Below are positions 7,489-14,837 of a stretch of DNA of 16,292 nt, piece by piece. Under the pieces are notes generated by a model that saw only the letters and a list, made by a program, of their open reading frames with translations, had not been told where the DNA came from and ran no database searches. Each line of letters starts with the position of its first letter. The stretch's first letter is position 1. The position numbers and the translations under genes were made by a program. This DNA comes from an uncultured Collinsella sp. (GTDB taxonomy: Bacteria > Actinomycetota > Coriobacteriia > Coriobacteriales > Coriobacteriaceae), in contig CABQHZ010000036.1 of the NCBI GenBank assembly GCA_902464175.1, positions 1 to 16,292 of the forward strand, in the 5' to 3' direction.

Positions 7489-8463
7489 ATGGCAACCAAG
7501 AAGCTGATCCTTGATCTGGATATGGGTGTGGACGACGCCATGGCGCTCGCCTACGCCATCGCGAGCCCCGAGGTGGAGCTCGTCGGTATTACCACGTGCT
7601 TTGGCAACGTGCGCGTCGAGCAGTCGGCGCATAACTGTCTGGCGGTGCTTGACCTGTTGGGCCGTCCCGAGGTGCCGGTGTACCTGGGCGCCGATCGTCC
7701 CATTAAGGCGAACGAGCCCTATACGCCGCCGGCGTCCACCACGCTCATCCATGGTAAAAACGGCATTGGCGGCGCGAGCGTGCCCGCATCGCCCTACGAG
7801 CCGGTGGGGGCGACATCGGCCGATGGTAACGCGGCGGTCGATTATCTGATCGATGCCGCACGCACCTATGGACCCGATCTGGTCTACGTGGCGACCGGCC
7901 CGCTCTCAAACTTGGCGCTTGCCCTGGAGCGCGATGCGGCGGCGATGATGTCTATCGGCCGCGTGGTCGTTATGGGCGGCGCCTTGACCGTGCCCGGCAA
8001 CGTGAGCGCGGGCGCCGAGGCCAACATGGCAAGCGATCCCGAGGCCGCCGACGCCGTGCTGCGCTCGGGCCGCAAACTCACCATGGTCGGTCTGGACGTG
8101 ACGCATCGCGTGGTGCTTACGCGTCGCGATATCGCTGGCTGGACGGGTTCGGGCACTATGGCGGGTTGCGCGTTTGCAGGCATGGTCGAGCACTACATCG
8201 GCTCATACGAGATGAACGCGCCCTACCTGGGCGGCTGCGCGCTGCACGACCCGTTGGCCGTTGCCGTGGCGATTGATCCCACGCTCGTGGGCGCACTTGG
8301 CTGCAACCTGCGCGTGGACCTGCTCGGCGAGTACCGCGGCCGCACCATCTGCGATGAGCGCCGCGTGGCCGATCCGGACAAGAGTGCGCTCGTGGCGCTG
8401 ACCGTCGACGCCCCGCGCTTCCTCGCCGAGTTCAAATCCCGCATGGCCCGCGTCCTGGGCTAA
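7489..8463 (+). CDS. Inosine/uridine-preferring nucleoside hydrolase family protein
   Basis: A 324-residue cytosolic enzyme of the nucleoside hydrolase family, which splits the N-glycosidic bond of ribonucleosides into base and ribose. The N-terminal Ca2+-binding Asp cluster reads ILDLDMGVDDAMAL (the usual DPG appears as DMG). AEANMASDPEAAD is the mid-protein ribose-site motif and CALHDPLAVAVAID contains the conserved catalytic-site His and the last Ca2+ Asp. Length is normal for the family. The ATG at 7489 follows GGAG (7471-7474) and GGAG (7479-7482), 4 nt after the ribokinase gene; the partnership strongly suggests purine or pyrimidine nucleoside salvage. Base preference cannot be told from sequence. 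Confidence 0.88.
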   Translation: MATKKLILDLDMGVDDAMALAYAIASPEVELVGITTCFGNVRVEQSAHNCLAVLDLLGRPEVPVYLGADRPIKANEPYTPPASTTLIHGKNGIGGASVPASPYEPVGATSADGNAAVDYLIDAARTYGPDLVYVATGPLSNLALALERDAAAMMSIGRVVVMGGALTVPGNVSAGAEANMASDPEAADAVLRSGRKLTMVGLDVTHRVVLTRRDIAGWTGSGTMAGCAFAGMVEHYIGSYEMNAPYLGGCALHDPLAVAVAIDPTLVGALGCNLRVDLLGEYRGRTICDERRVADPDKSALVALTVDAPRFLAEFKSRMARVLG

Positions 8464-8696
8464 GTGCCTTCTACACCCGTCCCAGAAAAATCATCCGGTG
8501 GCAAAAGTAGTCAAAAGAGCCCCGTCCCAAATTAGCTACCGAGTAAATGCATCCGTTGGGGGGAATAGTTGCGTCACTTTGCTTGACAACAGGCTAAACT
8601 AGCTAATAAACATTTACTATTCTGTTTAGATTGAATTTTCGGTCGTTTAGTTGCCGAGCCAATGAGCTCGGCCGCGACCGTCGCTAGGGAGAAACG
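8464..8696 (+). promoter_or_regulatory. Intergenic region with promoter and operator-like boxes of the LacI gene
   Basis: No gene is seen. It holds one copy of a dispersed repeat (8513-8543). TTGACA at 8583-8588 with TAATAA at 8604-8609 (15-nt spacer) is a possible promoter. Within and after it are four TAAAC/GTTTA words (8595, 8607, 8624, 8645), including TCTGTTTA (8621-8628), the reverse complement of the TAAACAGA boxes before the isomerase operon. This suggests that the LacI protein controls its own gene. No clear terminator for the nucleoside hydrolase gene is visible. Confidence 0.4.
8513..8543. repeat. 31-bp dispersed repeat, copy 1
   Basis: Identical at 29 of 31 positions to 14797-14827 (shared start aaaagagccccgtcccaaat). 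The second copy is the right arm of a long palindrome; here only this arm is present. Confidence 0.7.
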
Positions 8697-9707
8697 ATGG
8701 CCAAAGCAAGTGTCCGCGAGATCAGCCGCATCACCGGCTTTTCGCCCGCGACCGTGTCCAACGCGCTCAACCGCAAGCGCAGCGTGAGCGAAGAGACCGC
8801 TAAGATCATCCTTGAGTGCGCGCAGTCACTCGGCTACCAGCAGTCGACGCAACTCGAGAGTATCCAGTTCGTGCTTGCGCGCAAGACGGGCGCCATCCTG
8901 GACGAGAGCACCTTCCACCCTGCGGTTATCGAGGGCGTGGAGCGCCAGGCGCGCCGCCACGGCATGAGCACGAGCTTTGTCTCGCTCGACTTTAGCGACC
9001 TGGACGCCGTGCGCCCGCAGGTCGAGGGCCTCATCGCCGATCCATCGGCCGCTATCGTGCTGATGGGTACCGAGCTGGGCGAGGAGGACTACGCCTTGTT
9101 CGCCAACGCCGCCGCCCACCTGATCGTGCTCGACGGCTGGAGCGACCGCCAGTACTTCGATGCCGTGGTCATCGCCAACACCGACTCGGTGCTGCGCGCC
9201 GTGGACCATCTTATCGAGAAAGGCCACAAGCAGATCGGCTATCTTGCCGGCGACCTGCGTATCCGCAACTTTAAGGATCGCGAGCGTGGATACCGTCAGG
9301 CGCTTGAGGACGCGGGCCTTGAGCCCAACCCGGCATGGCACATCACGCTGGGCACCACGCTCGAGGGCGCTTACCACGACATGGGCGCCTGGCTCGATAC
9401 CGTCTCGCGCGACGACCTGCCGACGGCTTTCTTCGCTGAGAACGACGTGCTCGCCGTGGGCGCCATGCGCGCGCTCAACGAGCATGGCGTGCGCGTGCCC
9501 GACGACGTATCGATGATCGGCTTCGACGACCTGTCCGTGGGCGCCTTCTCCAATCCGCCGCTCACCACGGTGCATGTTCCCAAGCACGAGGTGGGCGAGA
9601 TCGCGGTGCGCCGCCTGGTGGGCAACATCCGCAATCCCAAGAGCTATACCTGCAAGACGGCCGTATCGACCTATTTTGTCGAGCGCCAGAGCGTGCGCGA
9701 AATCTAG
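8697..9707 (+). CDS. LacI-family transcriptional regulator
   Basis: A 336-residue DNA-binding protein of normal LacI/GalR length. The N-terminal helix-turn-helix and hinge read VREISRITGFSPATVSNALN (residues 6-25) and AKIILECAQSLGYQ. The rest is a periplasmic-binding-protein-like effector domain: AVDHLIEKGHKQIGYLAGDL, DRERGYRQALEDAG, PTAFFAENDVLAVGAMRALNEHG and the characteristic VPDDVSMIGFDDL. Start: ATG at 8697 after AGGGAG. It is followed by a terminator and then by the isomerase/transketolase/kinase operon, with matching TAAACAGA boxes before both units, so it probably senses that operon's sugar or a sugar phosphate and represses the operon and itself. Confidence 0.92.
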   Translation: MAKASVREISRITGFSPATVSNALNRKRSVSEETAKIILECAQSLGYQQSTQLESIQFVLARKTGAILDESTFHPAVIEGVERQARRHGMSTSFVSLDFSDLDAVRPQVEGLIADPSAAIVLMGTELGEEDYALFANAAAHLIVLDGWSDRQYFDAVVIANTDSVLRAVDHLIEKGHKQIGYLAGDLRIRNFKDRERGYRQALEDAGLEPNPAWHITLGTTLEGAYHDMGAWLDTVSRDDLPTAFFAENDVLAVGAMRALNEHGVRVPDDVSMIGFDDLSVGAFSNPPLTTVHVPKHEVGEIAVRRLVGNIRNPKSYTCKTAVSTYFVERQSVREI

Positions 9708-9771
9708 GCGGAGACGGCATCATCTGCGGCGTGCCAAAGCACACTAGGGCAGTAAACATAGCGTCATTCAG

Positions 9772-9799
9772 AAGAGGGTCCTTCGGGGCCCTCTTTTTT
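9772..9799 (+). terminator. Rho-independent terminator after the LacI gene
   Basis: agagggtcc (9773-9781), TTC loop, then the complementary ggggccctct and six T residues (9794-9799). It separates the regulator from the catabolic operon. Confidence 0.85.
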
Positions 9800-9821
9800 G
9801 TTCCCCTTGTATGTTCAGATT

Positions 9822-9941
9822 GTTTACATACCGTTTAGGCTGATTTCTCTACCGCCTACGGGTATTTCGCGTTAAACTTCTAAACAGAAGAGTAAAACAT
9901 TTAGTAAACAGAACAAAACGAAACATGCGTCTGTTTACTGA
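9822..9941 (+). promoter_or_regulatory. Operator-like boxes before the isomerase/transketolase/kinase operon
   Basis: This AT-rich stretch holds seven TAAAC/GTTTA-type words in 120 bp. TAAACAGA occurs at 9881-9888 and 9905-9912 and its complement TCTGTTTA at 9930-9937. ttagtaaacaga (9901-9912) and tctgtttactga (9930-9941) are mirror copies matching at 11 of 12 positions around a 17-nt gap. The position, between the regulator and the first catabolic gene, suggests binding by the adjacent LacI protein. I could not place a convincing -35/-10 pair. Confidence 0.5.
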
Positions 9942-9965
9942 ACATGTGACTAGGGGAGGACGTAC

Positions 9966-11366
9966 ATGGATAAGATCAAGCTCGGTTTTGTGCCCACGCG
10001 CCGCAGTATCTTTAGCGCGCCGGACGCGATCAAGTATCGCGGCTTGACGGCTGACCGCCTGCGTGAGATCGGCGTCGACATCGTGGATATCGACGACATC
10101 AACGACGAGGGCCTGCTGTTCGACGACAGCCATATCGAGCCTATCGTCGAGAAGTTCCGCGCCGAGGGCGTCGACGGCATCATGCTCTGTCACGCCAACT
10201 TTGGCACCGAGTACGTCTGCGCCCGCCTTGCCCGCGAGCTCGGCCTGCCCGTGCTGCTGTGGGGCCCGCGCGACGAGCGCCCCGAGCCCGACGGCACCCG
10301 CCTGCGCGACAGCCAGTGTGGCCTGTTCGCCACCGGCAAGGTTCTGCGCCGCTTCCAGGTCCCCTTCACCTACATGACCAACTGCCGCCTGACCGATCCC
10401 GAGTTCGAGCGTGGCGTCTGGGACTTCTTGGCCGTGTGCAACGTCGTTAAGACCTTCAAGCACACCCGCATCCTGCAGATGGCCACCCGTCCGTTCGACT
10501 TCTGGTCCACCATGTGCAACGAGGGCGAGCTGCTCGAGAAGTTCAACATCCAGCTTTCGCCCATCCCCATGACCGAGCTTGTCCAGGCCGTGCGCGACGC
10601 CCAGGCCGACGAGCAGGCCATGGCCGCCATGCTGGACCATATCCGCGACAGCTTTGAGATCTGCATCCCCGAGGACAAGGTCCCCGCGGTCGCCGGTCTT
10701 GCCATCGCCATGAAGCGCCTGGTCGAGAAGTACGGCTGCAACGCCGGCGCCATTCAGTGCTGGAACGCTCTGCAGGACGAGTTGGGCATTATGCCCTGCG
10801 CCGCCAATGCCATCCTCAACGAGATGGGTATCCCCATCGTATGCGAGACCGACATCCATGGTGCCATCACCGCGCTGATGGTCGAGGCCGCCGACCTGGG
10901 CCGTCACCGCGGCATGTTCGCCGACTGGACCGTGCGCCATCCCGATAACGAGAACGGCGAGCTGTTGCAGCACTGCGGCCCCTGGCCCTGCAGCTGCGCG
11001 GCCGTCAAGCCCAAGCTCACCTACCCGCTGGCCTTCGATCACCCCGGCGCGCTGACGGCCGAGGCCAAGCACGGCGACCTCACCCTTGCCCGCTTTGACG
11101 GCGACAACGGCGAGTACTCGCTGCTGCTGGGCAACGCCCGCGGCATCGACGGCCCGGCCGGCATGGGCACCTACCTGTGGGTCGAGGTCGAAAACCTCAA
11201 GCGCCTCGAGGCCAAGATCGTCGAGGGTCCCTACATCCACCACTGCGTCGCCATTCACGCCAACGTGGTGCCGGTGCTCTACGAGGCATGTAAATACATT
11301 GGCATCCAGCCCGACCTATATGATCCCATCGAAGAAGACGTCAAAGCCTACCTGCGAGGAGAGTAG
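9966..11366 (+). CDS. FucI/AraA-type aldose (sugar) isomerase
   Basis: A 466-residue cytosolic protein of the L-fucose/L-arabinose isomerase superfamily, which turns aldoses into ketoses with a bound Mn2+. The metal-site pattern is intact: Glu272 in LQDELGI and Asp296 in CETDIHGA are 24 residues apart, the same spacing as Glu337 and Asp361 of E. coli FucI, and a late His-His (425-426, PYIHHCVAIHANVV) is where FucI has its His ligand. It is shorter than FucI (about 590) and near AraA (about 500), so it is neither enzyme strictly. Start: ATG at 9966 after GGGGAGG. It is the first gene of a tight operon (2 nt to the next gene). Substrate unknown: D-apiose, L-fucose, D-arabinose or another pentose are options, with the context favouring a sugar that leads to a transketolase. 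Confidence 0.82.
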   Translation: MDKIKLGFVPTRRSIFSAPDAIKYRGLTADRLREIGVDIVDIDDINDEGLLFDDSHIEPIVEKFRAEGVDGIMLCHANFGTEYVCARLARELGLPVLLWGPRDERPEPDGTRLRDSQCGLFATGKVLRRFQVPFTYMTNCRLTDPEFERGVWDFLAVCNVVKTFKHTRILQMATRPFDFWSTMCNEGELLEKFNIQLSPIPMTELVQAVRDAQADEQAMAAMLDHIRDSFEICIPEDKVPAVAGLAIAMKRLVEKYGCNAGAIQCWNALQDELGIMPCAANAILNEMGIPIVCETDIHGAITALMVEAADLGRHRGMFADWTVRHPDNENGELLQHCGPWPCSCAAVKPKLTYPLAFDHPGALTAEAKHGDLTLARFDGDNGEYSLLLGNARGIDGPAGMGTYLWVEVENLKRLEAKIVEGPYIHHCVAIHANVVPVLYEACKYIGIQPDLYDPIEEDVKAYLRGE

Positions 11367-11368
11367 AA

Positions 11369-12205
11369 ATGGCAACTATCGAAGAGCTTGAGTCCCTGCG
11401 TTGGGACCTCCGCCGCGATTGCGTCGACATCATCATGGCCGGCGCCGGCGGCCACATCGGCGGCGACATGTCGGTGATCGACGCGCTCATGACCCTCTAC
11501 GCCAACCATCTGAACATTTCGCCCGAGACCGTCGACGATCCCAACCGCGACCGCTTCGTGCTCTCCAAGGGCCACGCCATGGAGGCCTACTACGCGGTGC
11601 TCTGCCACGAGGGCTATCTTGACCTCGATGACGTCAAGGCCCGCTTCTCCAAGTTCGGCAGCCCCTACATCGGCCACCCCAACAACAAGCTCAAGGGCAT
11701 CGAGATGAACTCGGGCTCGCTGGGCCATGGTCTGCCCGTGGCCGTGGGCATGGCGCTTGCCGGCAAGATGGATGGCCGCGACTACCGCGTCTACACCATC
11801 ATGGGCGACGGCGAGCTTGCTGAGGGCTCGGTCTGGGAGGGCGCCATGAGCGGCGGCAACTACCAGCTCGATAACCTGTGCGCGCTCGTGGACCGCAACC
11901 GCCTGCAGATCAGCGGTAGCACCGAGGACGTCATGAAGCAGGACTCACAGGAGGAGCGCTGGGCCGCCTTCGGTTGGAACGTGCTCTCCATTCCGGGCAA
12001 CGACATTCAGGCCATCGACGCCGCGCTGACGCTTGCGGCCGAGACCAAGGGAAAGCCCACGGTTATCATCCTCAACACGGTGAAGGGCTATGGCTCGCCT
12101 GTTATGGAGGACAAGGCCGCCTGGCACCATCATCTGCCCAACAACGAGGAATATGCCCAGATCATCGCCGATTTCGCTGCCCATAAGGAGGCCATCAATG
12201 GCTAA
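11369..12205 (+). CDS. Transketolase, N-terminal (TPP-binding) half-subunit A
   Basis: A 278-residue protein covering only the first domain of transketolase. It shows AGGHIGGDMSVIDALMTLY (His29), LSKGHAMEAYYAVL (His69), SGSLGHGLPVAVGMALAG (His120) and the thiamine-diphosphate/Mg2+ motif GDGELAEG (146-153) ending at DRNRLQ (Asn177). Full-length transketolases are about 660 residues. In split enzymes this half pairs with a second subunit, encoded directly downstream with an 8-bp overlap. It is the route for 2-carbon transfer between ketose and aldose phosphates. RBS GAGGAG (11356-11361) precedes the ATG. Presence with an isomerase and kinase indicates a dedicated catabolic transketolase; apulose-4-phosphate transketolase is a named precedent of this two-subunit form. 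Confidence 0.9.
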   Translation: MATIEELESLRWDLRRDCVDIIMAGAGGHIGGDMSVIDALMTLYANHLNISPETVDDPNRDRFVLSKGHAMEAYYAVLCHEGYLDLDDVKARFSKFGSPYIGHPNNKLKGIEMNSGSLGHGLPVAVGMALAGKMDGRDYRVYTIMGDGELAEGSVWEGAMSGGNYQLDNLCALVDRNRLQISGSTEDVMKQDSQEERWAAFGWNVLSIPGNDIQAIDAALTLAAETKGKPTVIILNTVKGYGSPVMEDKAAWHHHLPNNEEYAQIIADFAAHKEAING

Positions 12206-13139
12206 CAAGATCGCCAACCGCAAGGCTATCTGCGACACGCTGCTCGAGGCCGCCGCAACCGATAAAGACATCGTCGTCCTGTGCTCCGACTCCCGCGGCT
12301 CCGCATCGCTCACGCCGTTCTTCGATCAGTATCCCCAGCAGTCCGTCGAGGTCGGCATCGCCGAGCAGGACCTGGTGAGCATCGCCGCCGGCATGGCCTC
12401 GTGCGGCAAGAAAGCCTGGGCTGCCTCACCGGCATCCTTTGTGACCACGCGTTCGTATGAGCAGTGCAAGGTCGACGTTTCGTACTCCAACACCAACGTC
12501 AAGCTCATCGGTATCTCGGGCGGCGTGTCCTACGGCGCCCTGGGCATGAGCCACCACTCCGCGCAGGATATCGCCGCCATGAGCGCGATCCCCAACATGC
12601 GCGTGTACCTGCCGAGCGACCGCTTCCAGACCGCCGAGCTCGTGCGCGCGCTGGTCGCCGACAATAAGCCGGCCTACATCCGCGTGGGCCGCAACCCGGT
12701 CGAGGACGTGTACGCCGAGGGCGAGTGCCCGTTCCAGATGGATTGCGCCACCTGGGTGCGTCGCGGTACCGATGTGACGCTTGTCGCCACCGGTGAGATG
12801 GTCCGCCATGCCGTGGACGCCGCCGATCTGCTGGCCGAGCAGGGAATCTCGGCAACGGTGCTCGACATGTACTGCGTCAAGCCGCTCGACGCCGAGGCCG
12901 TGATCGAGGCCGCCGGCGCCACGCGCGCCGTCGTGACCGTCGAGGAGCACAGTCCCTTCGGTGGCCTGGGTTCCATGGTCGCGCAGGTCGTGGGTGAGCA
13001 CTGCCCGCGTCCGGTCAAGTGCCTGAGCCTGCCCGATGCGCCGGTCATCACCGGTACGAGCCCCGAGGTCTTCGCGCACTACGGCCTCACCGGCGAAGGC
13101 ATTGCCAAGGCTGTCGCCGAGTTCCTGCCCGCAGAGTAA
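12198..13139 (+). CDS. Transketolase, C-terminal (pyrimidine-binding) half-subunit B
   Basis: A 313-residue partner of subunit A, covering the pyrimidine-binding and C-terminal transketolase domains. Visible are SVEVGIAEQDLVSIAAGMA with the catalytic Glu56 that contacts the thiamine ring, a central GMSHHSAQDIAAM (the THH-type motif of split enzymes) and the C-terminal swivel domain with VVTVEEHSPFGGLGSMV. Start: ATG at 12198, preceded by AAGGAG (12184-12189); it overlaps the end of subunit A (TAA at 12203-12205) by 8 bp, so translation is probably coupled. An in-frame ATG at 12090 would overlap A by over 100 bp and is not used. Subunit interface specificity and substrate cannot be read from sequence. 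Confidence 0.9.
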   Translation: MANKIANRKAICDTLLEAAATDKDIVVLCSDSRGSASLTPFFDQYPQQSVEVGIAEQDLVSIAAGMASCGKKAWAASPASFVTTRSYEQCKVDVSYSNTNVKLIGISGGVSYGALGMSHHSAQDIAAMSAIPNMRVYLPSDRFQTAELVRALVADNKPAYIRVGRNPVEDVYAEGECPFQMDCATWVRRGTDVTLVATGEMVRHAVDAADLLAEQGISATVLDMYCVKPLDAEAVIEAAGATRAVVTVEEHSPFGGLGSMVAQVVGEHCPRPVKCLSLPDAPVITGTSPEVFAHYGLTGEGIAKAVAEFLPAE

Positions 13140-13143
13140 TTGG

Positions 13144-13176
13144 AATGTGACAAAGGGACAGTCCCTTTGTCACATT
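13144..13176. repeat. Perfect palindrome with 16-bp stem, REP-like
   Basis: 13144-13159 is the exact complement of 13161-13176 around a single base (aatgtgacaaagggac and its complement). It sits in the 56-bp gap between the transketolase B and the kinase genes. There is no T-tract, so it need not end transcription; it may attenuate or stabilise the message. It resembles a repeat type I associate with coriobacterial intergenic regions. Confidence 0.75.
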
Positions 13177-13195
13177 CATTTTGAAAGGGGTGGCC

Positions 13196-14686
13196 ATGGG
13201 CCGCTACATCATCGGTATCGACCAGTCTACGCAGGGCACCAAGGCGCTGCTGGTGGACGAGGGCGGCCATTTGATTCATCGTGCCGACCGCTCGCATCGC
13301 CAGATTGTCAACGAGGCCGGCTGGGTGAGCCATGATCCAGCCGAGATCGCCGCCAACGTGCTGGCCGTGGCACGCGCCGTGGTGGAGGAGACCGGGGTCG
13401 ATCCGGCCGACGTCGCCGGCATCGGCATCTCCAACCAGCGCGAGACCACCGTTGCCTGGAACCGCACGACGGGCGAGCCGCTGTGCGACGCCGTGGTGTG
13501 GCAGTGTGCCCGCGCCCGCGAGCTGTGCGACAAGCTGGCGGCGCGCGAGGACGTGGCCGAGCTGGTGCGCGACACGACGGGTCTGGTACTCTCGCCCTAC
13601 TATCCGGCGGGCAAGATGGCTTGGATTCTCGCGAACGTTCCCACGGCTGCCGAGGCCGCGGCGGCAGGCGAGCTGTGTCTGGGCACCATCGATGCCTGGG
13701 TGGTCTGGACGCTCACGGGCGGCGCGGAGTTCCGCTGCGACTGGTCCAACGCCAGCCGCACGCAACTCTTTGACCTGCGCCGTGGCTGCTGGAGCGAGCC
13801 GGTGTGCGAGGCCTTTGGCGTTGACGTGGCCTGCCTGCCACAGGTGACCGATTCCGATGGCCTGTTTGGCATGACGGACCTGGGCGGCTTTTTGCCGGCA
13901 CCCGTGCCCATTCACGGCGTGCTCGGCGACAGCCATGCCGCCTTGTTTGCGCAGGGCTGCCATAGCCGCGGCATGGCCAAGGCGACCTATGGCACCGGCA
14001 GCTCGGTCATGATGAACGTCGGCGACGAGTTCGTCGCCAGCTCGCACGGGCTTTCGAGCTCGCTCGCATGGCGCATGGACGGCGTGACCGAGTACGTGCT
14101 CGAGGGCAACGTGAGCTACGCCGGCGCCGTCAAGACGTGGCTGCGCGACGACCTGGAGCTCATCAACAATCCCGAGGAAGTCACCGACCTGTGCTACGCC
14201 GCCAATCCGGCAAGCCGTGTCTACTTTGTGCCGGCGTTCACTGGCCTGGGCGCGCCGCACTGGGCGAGCGATGCCGAGGGCTGCATCTTTGGCATGACGC
14301 GCACCACGGGCCGTGCGGAGTTCGTAAAGGCCGCTGACGAGTCGATCGCCTATCAGATCTTCGACGTGATTGATGCGATGGTCGAGGATTCGGGCGCGGC
14401 GTTGGCCGAGCTTCGTGTTGACGGCGGTCCCACGCGCGACGCATACCTGATGCAGTTTGAGAGCGACTTGGTTGGCTCGCCCATTCGCATCGCGAGCAAC
14501 GACGAGATGAGCGGTCTGGGCGCGGCCTGGGCCTGCGGCATTGCGCTGGGCATGTACACGCGCGACGTCGTCGACGTCTACGGCGCCCGCGGCATCGTGG
14601 AGTCCACCATGTCCGCCGACGAGCGCGCCAAAAAGATCGCCGGCTGGCGCCATGCCGTGAAATCTACAATCGCGTACACCGCCTAG
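13196..14686 (+). CDS. FGGY-family carbohydrate kinase, glycerol-kinase-like
   Basis: A 496-residue cytosolic sugar kinase of the FGGY family, closest in pattern to glycerol kinase: YIIGIDQSTQGTKALL, ISNQRETT (Arg82, Glu83), AVVWQCARAR, PYYPAGKMAWI (Tyr135), HGVLGDSHAALFAQG and TYGTGSSVMMNVG, YFVPAFTGLGAPHW and the C-terminal LRVDGGPTRDAYLMQF. In E. coli GlpK the residues Arg83, Glu84, Trp103, Tyr135, Asp245 and Gln246 form the glycerol site. Here Asp245 is kept but Gln246 is Ser and the next residue is His (GDSH), so another substrate is likely. Start: ATG at 13196 after AAAGGGG; a TTG at 13181 is a weaker alternative. It is the last gene of the isomerase/transketolase operon and so probably phosphorylates the ketose made there. 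Glycerol is possible. Confidence 0.85.
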   Translation: MGRYIIGIDQSTQGTKALLVDEGGHLIHRADRSHRQIVNEAGWVSHDPAEIAANVLAVARAVVEETGVDPADVAGIGISNQRETTVAWNRTTGEPLCDAVVWQCARARELCDKLAAREDVAELVRDTTGLVLSPYYPAGKMAWILANVPTAAEAAAAGELCLGTIDAWVVWTLTGGAEFRCDWSNASRTQLFDLRRGCWSEPVCEAFGVDVACLPQVTDSDGLFGMTDLGGFLPAPVPIHGVLGDSHAALFAQGCHSRGMAKATYGTGSSVMMNVGDEFVASSHGLSSSLAWRMDGVTEYVLEGNVSYAGAVKTWLRDDLELINNPEEVTDLCYAANPASRVYFVPAFTGLGAPHWASDAEGCIFGMTRTTGRAEFVKAADESIAYQIFDVIDAMVEDSGAALAELRVDGGPTRDAYLMQFESDLVGSPIRIASNDEMSGLGAAWACGIALGMYTRDVVDVYGARGIVESTMSADERAKKIAGWRHAVKSTIAYTA

Positions 14687-14700
14687 CATGATTATTCTGA

Positions 14701-14731
14701 GACGGGGATTAAAAACTCATTGATCCCCGTC
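14701..14731. repeat. 9-bp-stem hairpin after the kinase gene
   Basis: gacggggat (14701-14709) pairs with atccccgtc (14723-14731) around a 13-nt loop, starting 14 nt after the kinase stop. No T-tract follows, so a terminator role is uncertain. Confidence 0.5.
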
Positions 14732-14742
14732 CCGGGCAGCTC

Positions 14743-14827
14743 ATTTGGGATGGGGCTTTTTGACTGGTATGATTGGTGCGACCATTCCAACCAGCTAAAA
14801 GAGCCCCGTCCCAAATTGACTACCGAG
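14743..14827. repeat. Long imperfect palindrome containing dispersed repeat copy 2 and a possible luxS promoter
   Basis: 14743-14777 is largely complementary to 14781-14816: 14743-14761 pairs almost fully with 14797-14816, and the inner part is partly paired. The right arm with its extension (14797-14827) is the second copy of the repeat at 8513-8543. TTGGGA (14745-14750), 17 nt, TATGAT (14768-14773) fits a sigma-70 type promoter for luxS, 65 nt downstream. Confidence 0.55.
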
Positions 14828-14837
14828 AGGATCTGCC

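Noticed and set aside
9849..11258. Long minus-strand open frame (469 codons) opposite the isomerase; similar ones at 1053-1949, 13079-14689 and, on the plus strand, 3741-5138 and 5409-6284
   Set aside because: They mirror real high-GC genes on the other strand, have low-complexity His/Gly/Arg-rich products and show no family motif.
12090..12197. Longer start for transketolase subunit B
   Set aside because: It would overlap subunit A by over 100 bp with a non-conserved N terminus, whereas ATG 12198 has AAGGAG at good spacing.
9966..14686. Sulfoquinovose transketolase (sulfo-TK) pathway
   Set aside because: That pathway also uses a split transketolase, but it needs no FGGY kinase and would bring sulfo-sugar partners (sulfoquinovosidase, a sulfoacetaldehyde reductase) that are absent here.
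14687..14837. SAM or SAH riboswitch before luxS
   Set aside because: The structure is explained by a dispersed palindromic repeat; no SAM/SAH riboswitch motif is recognisable.
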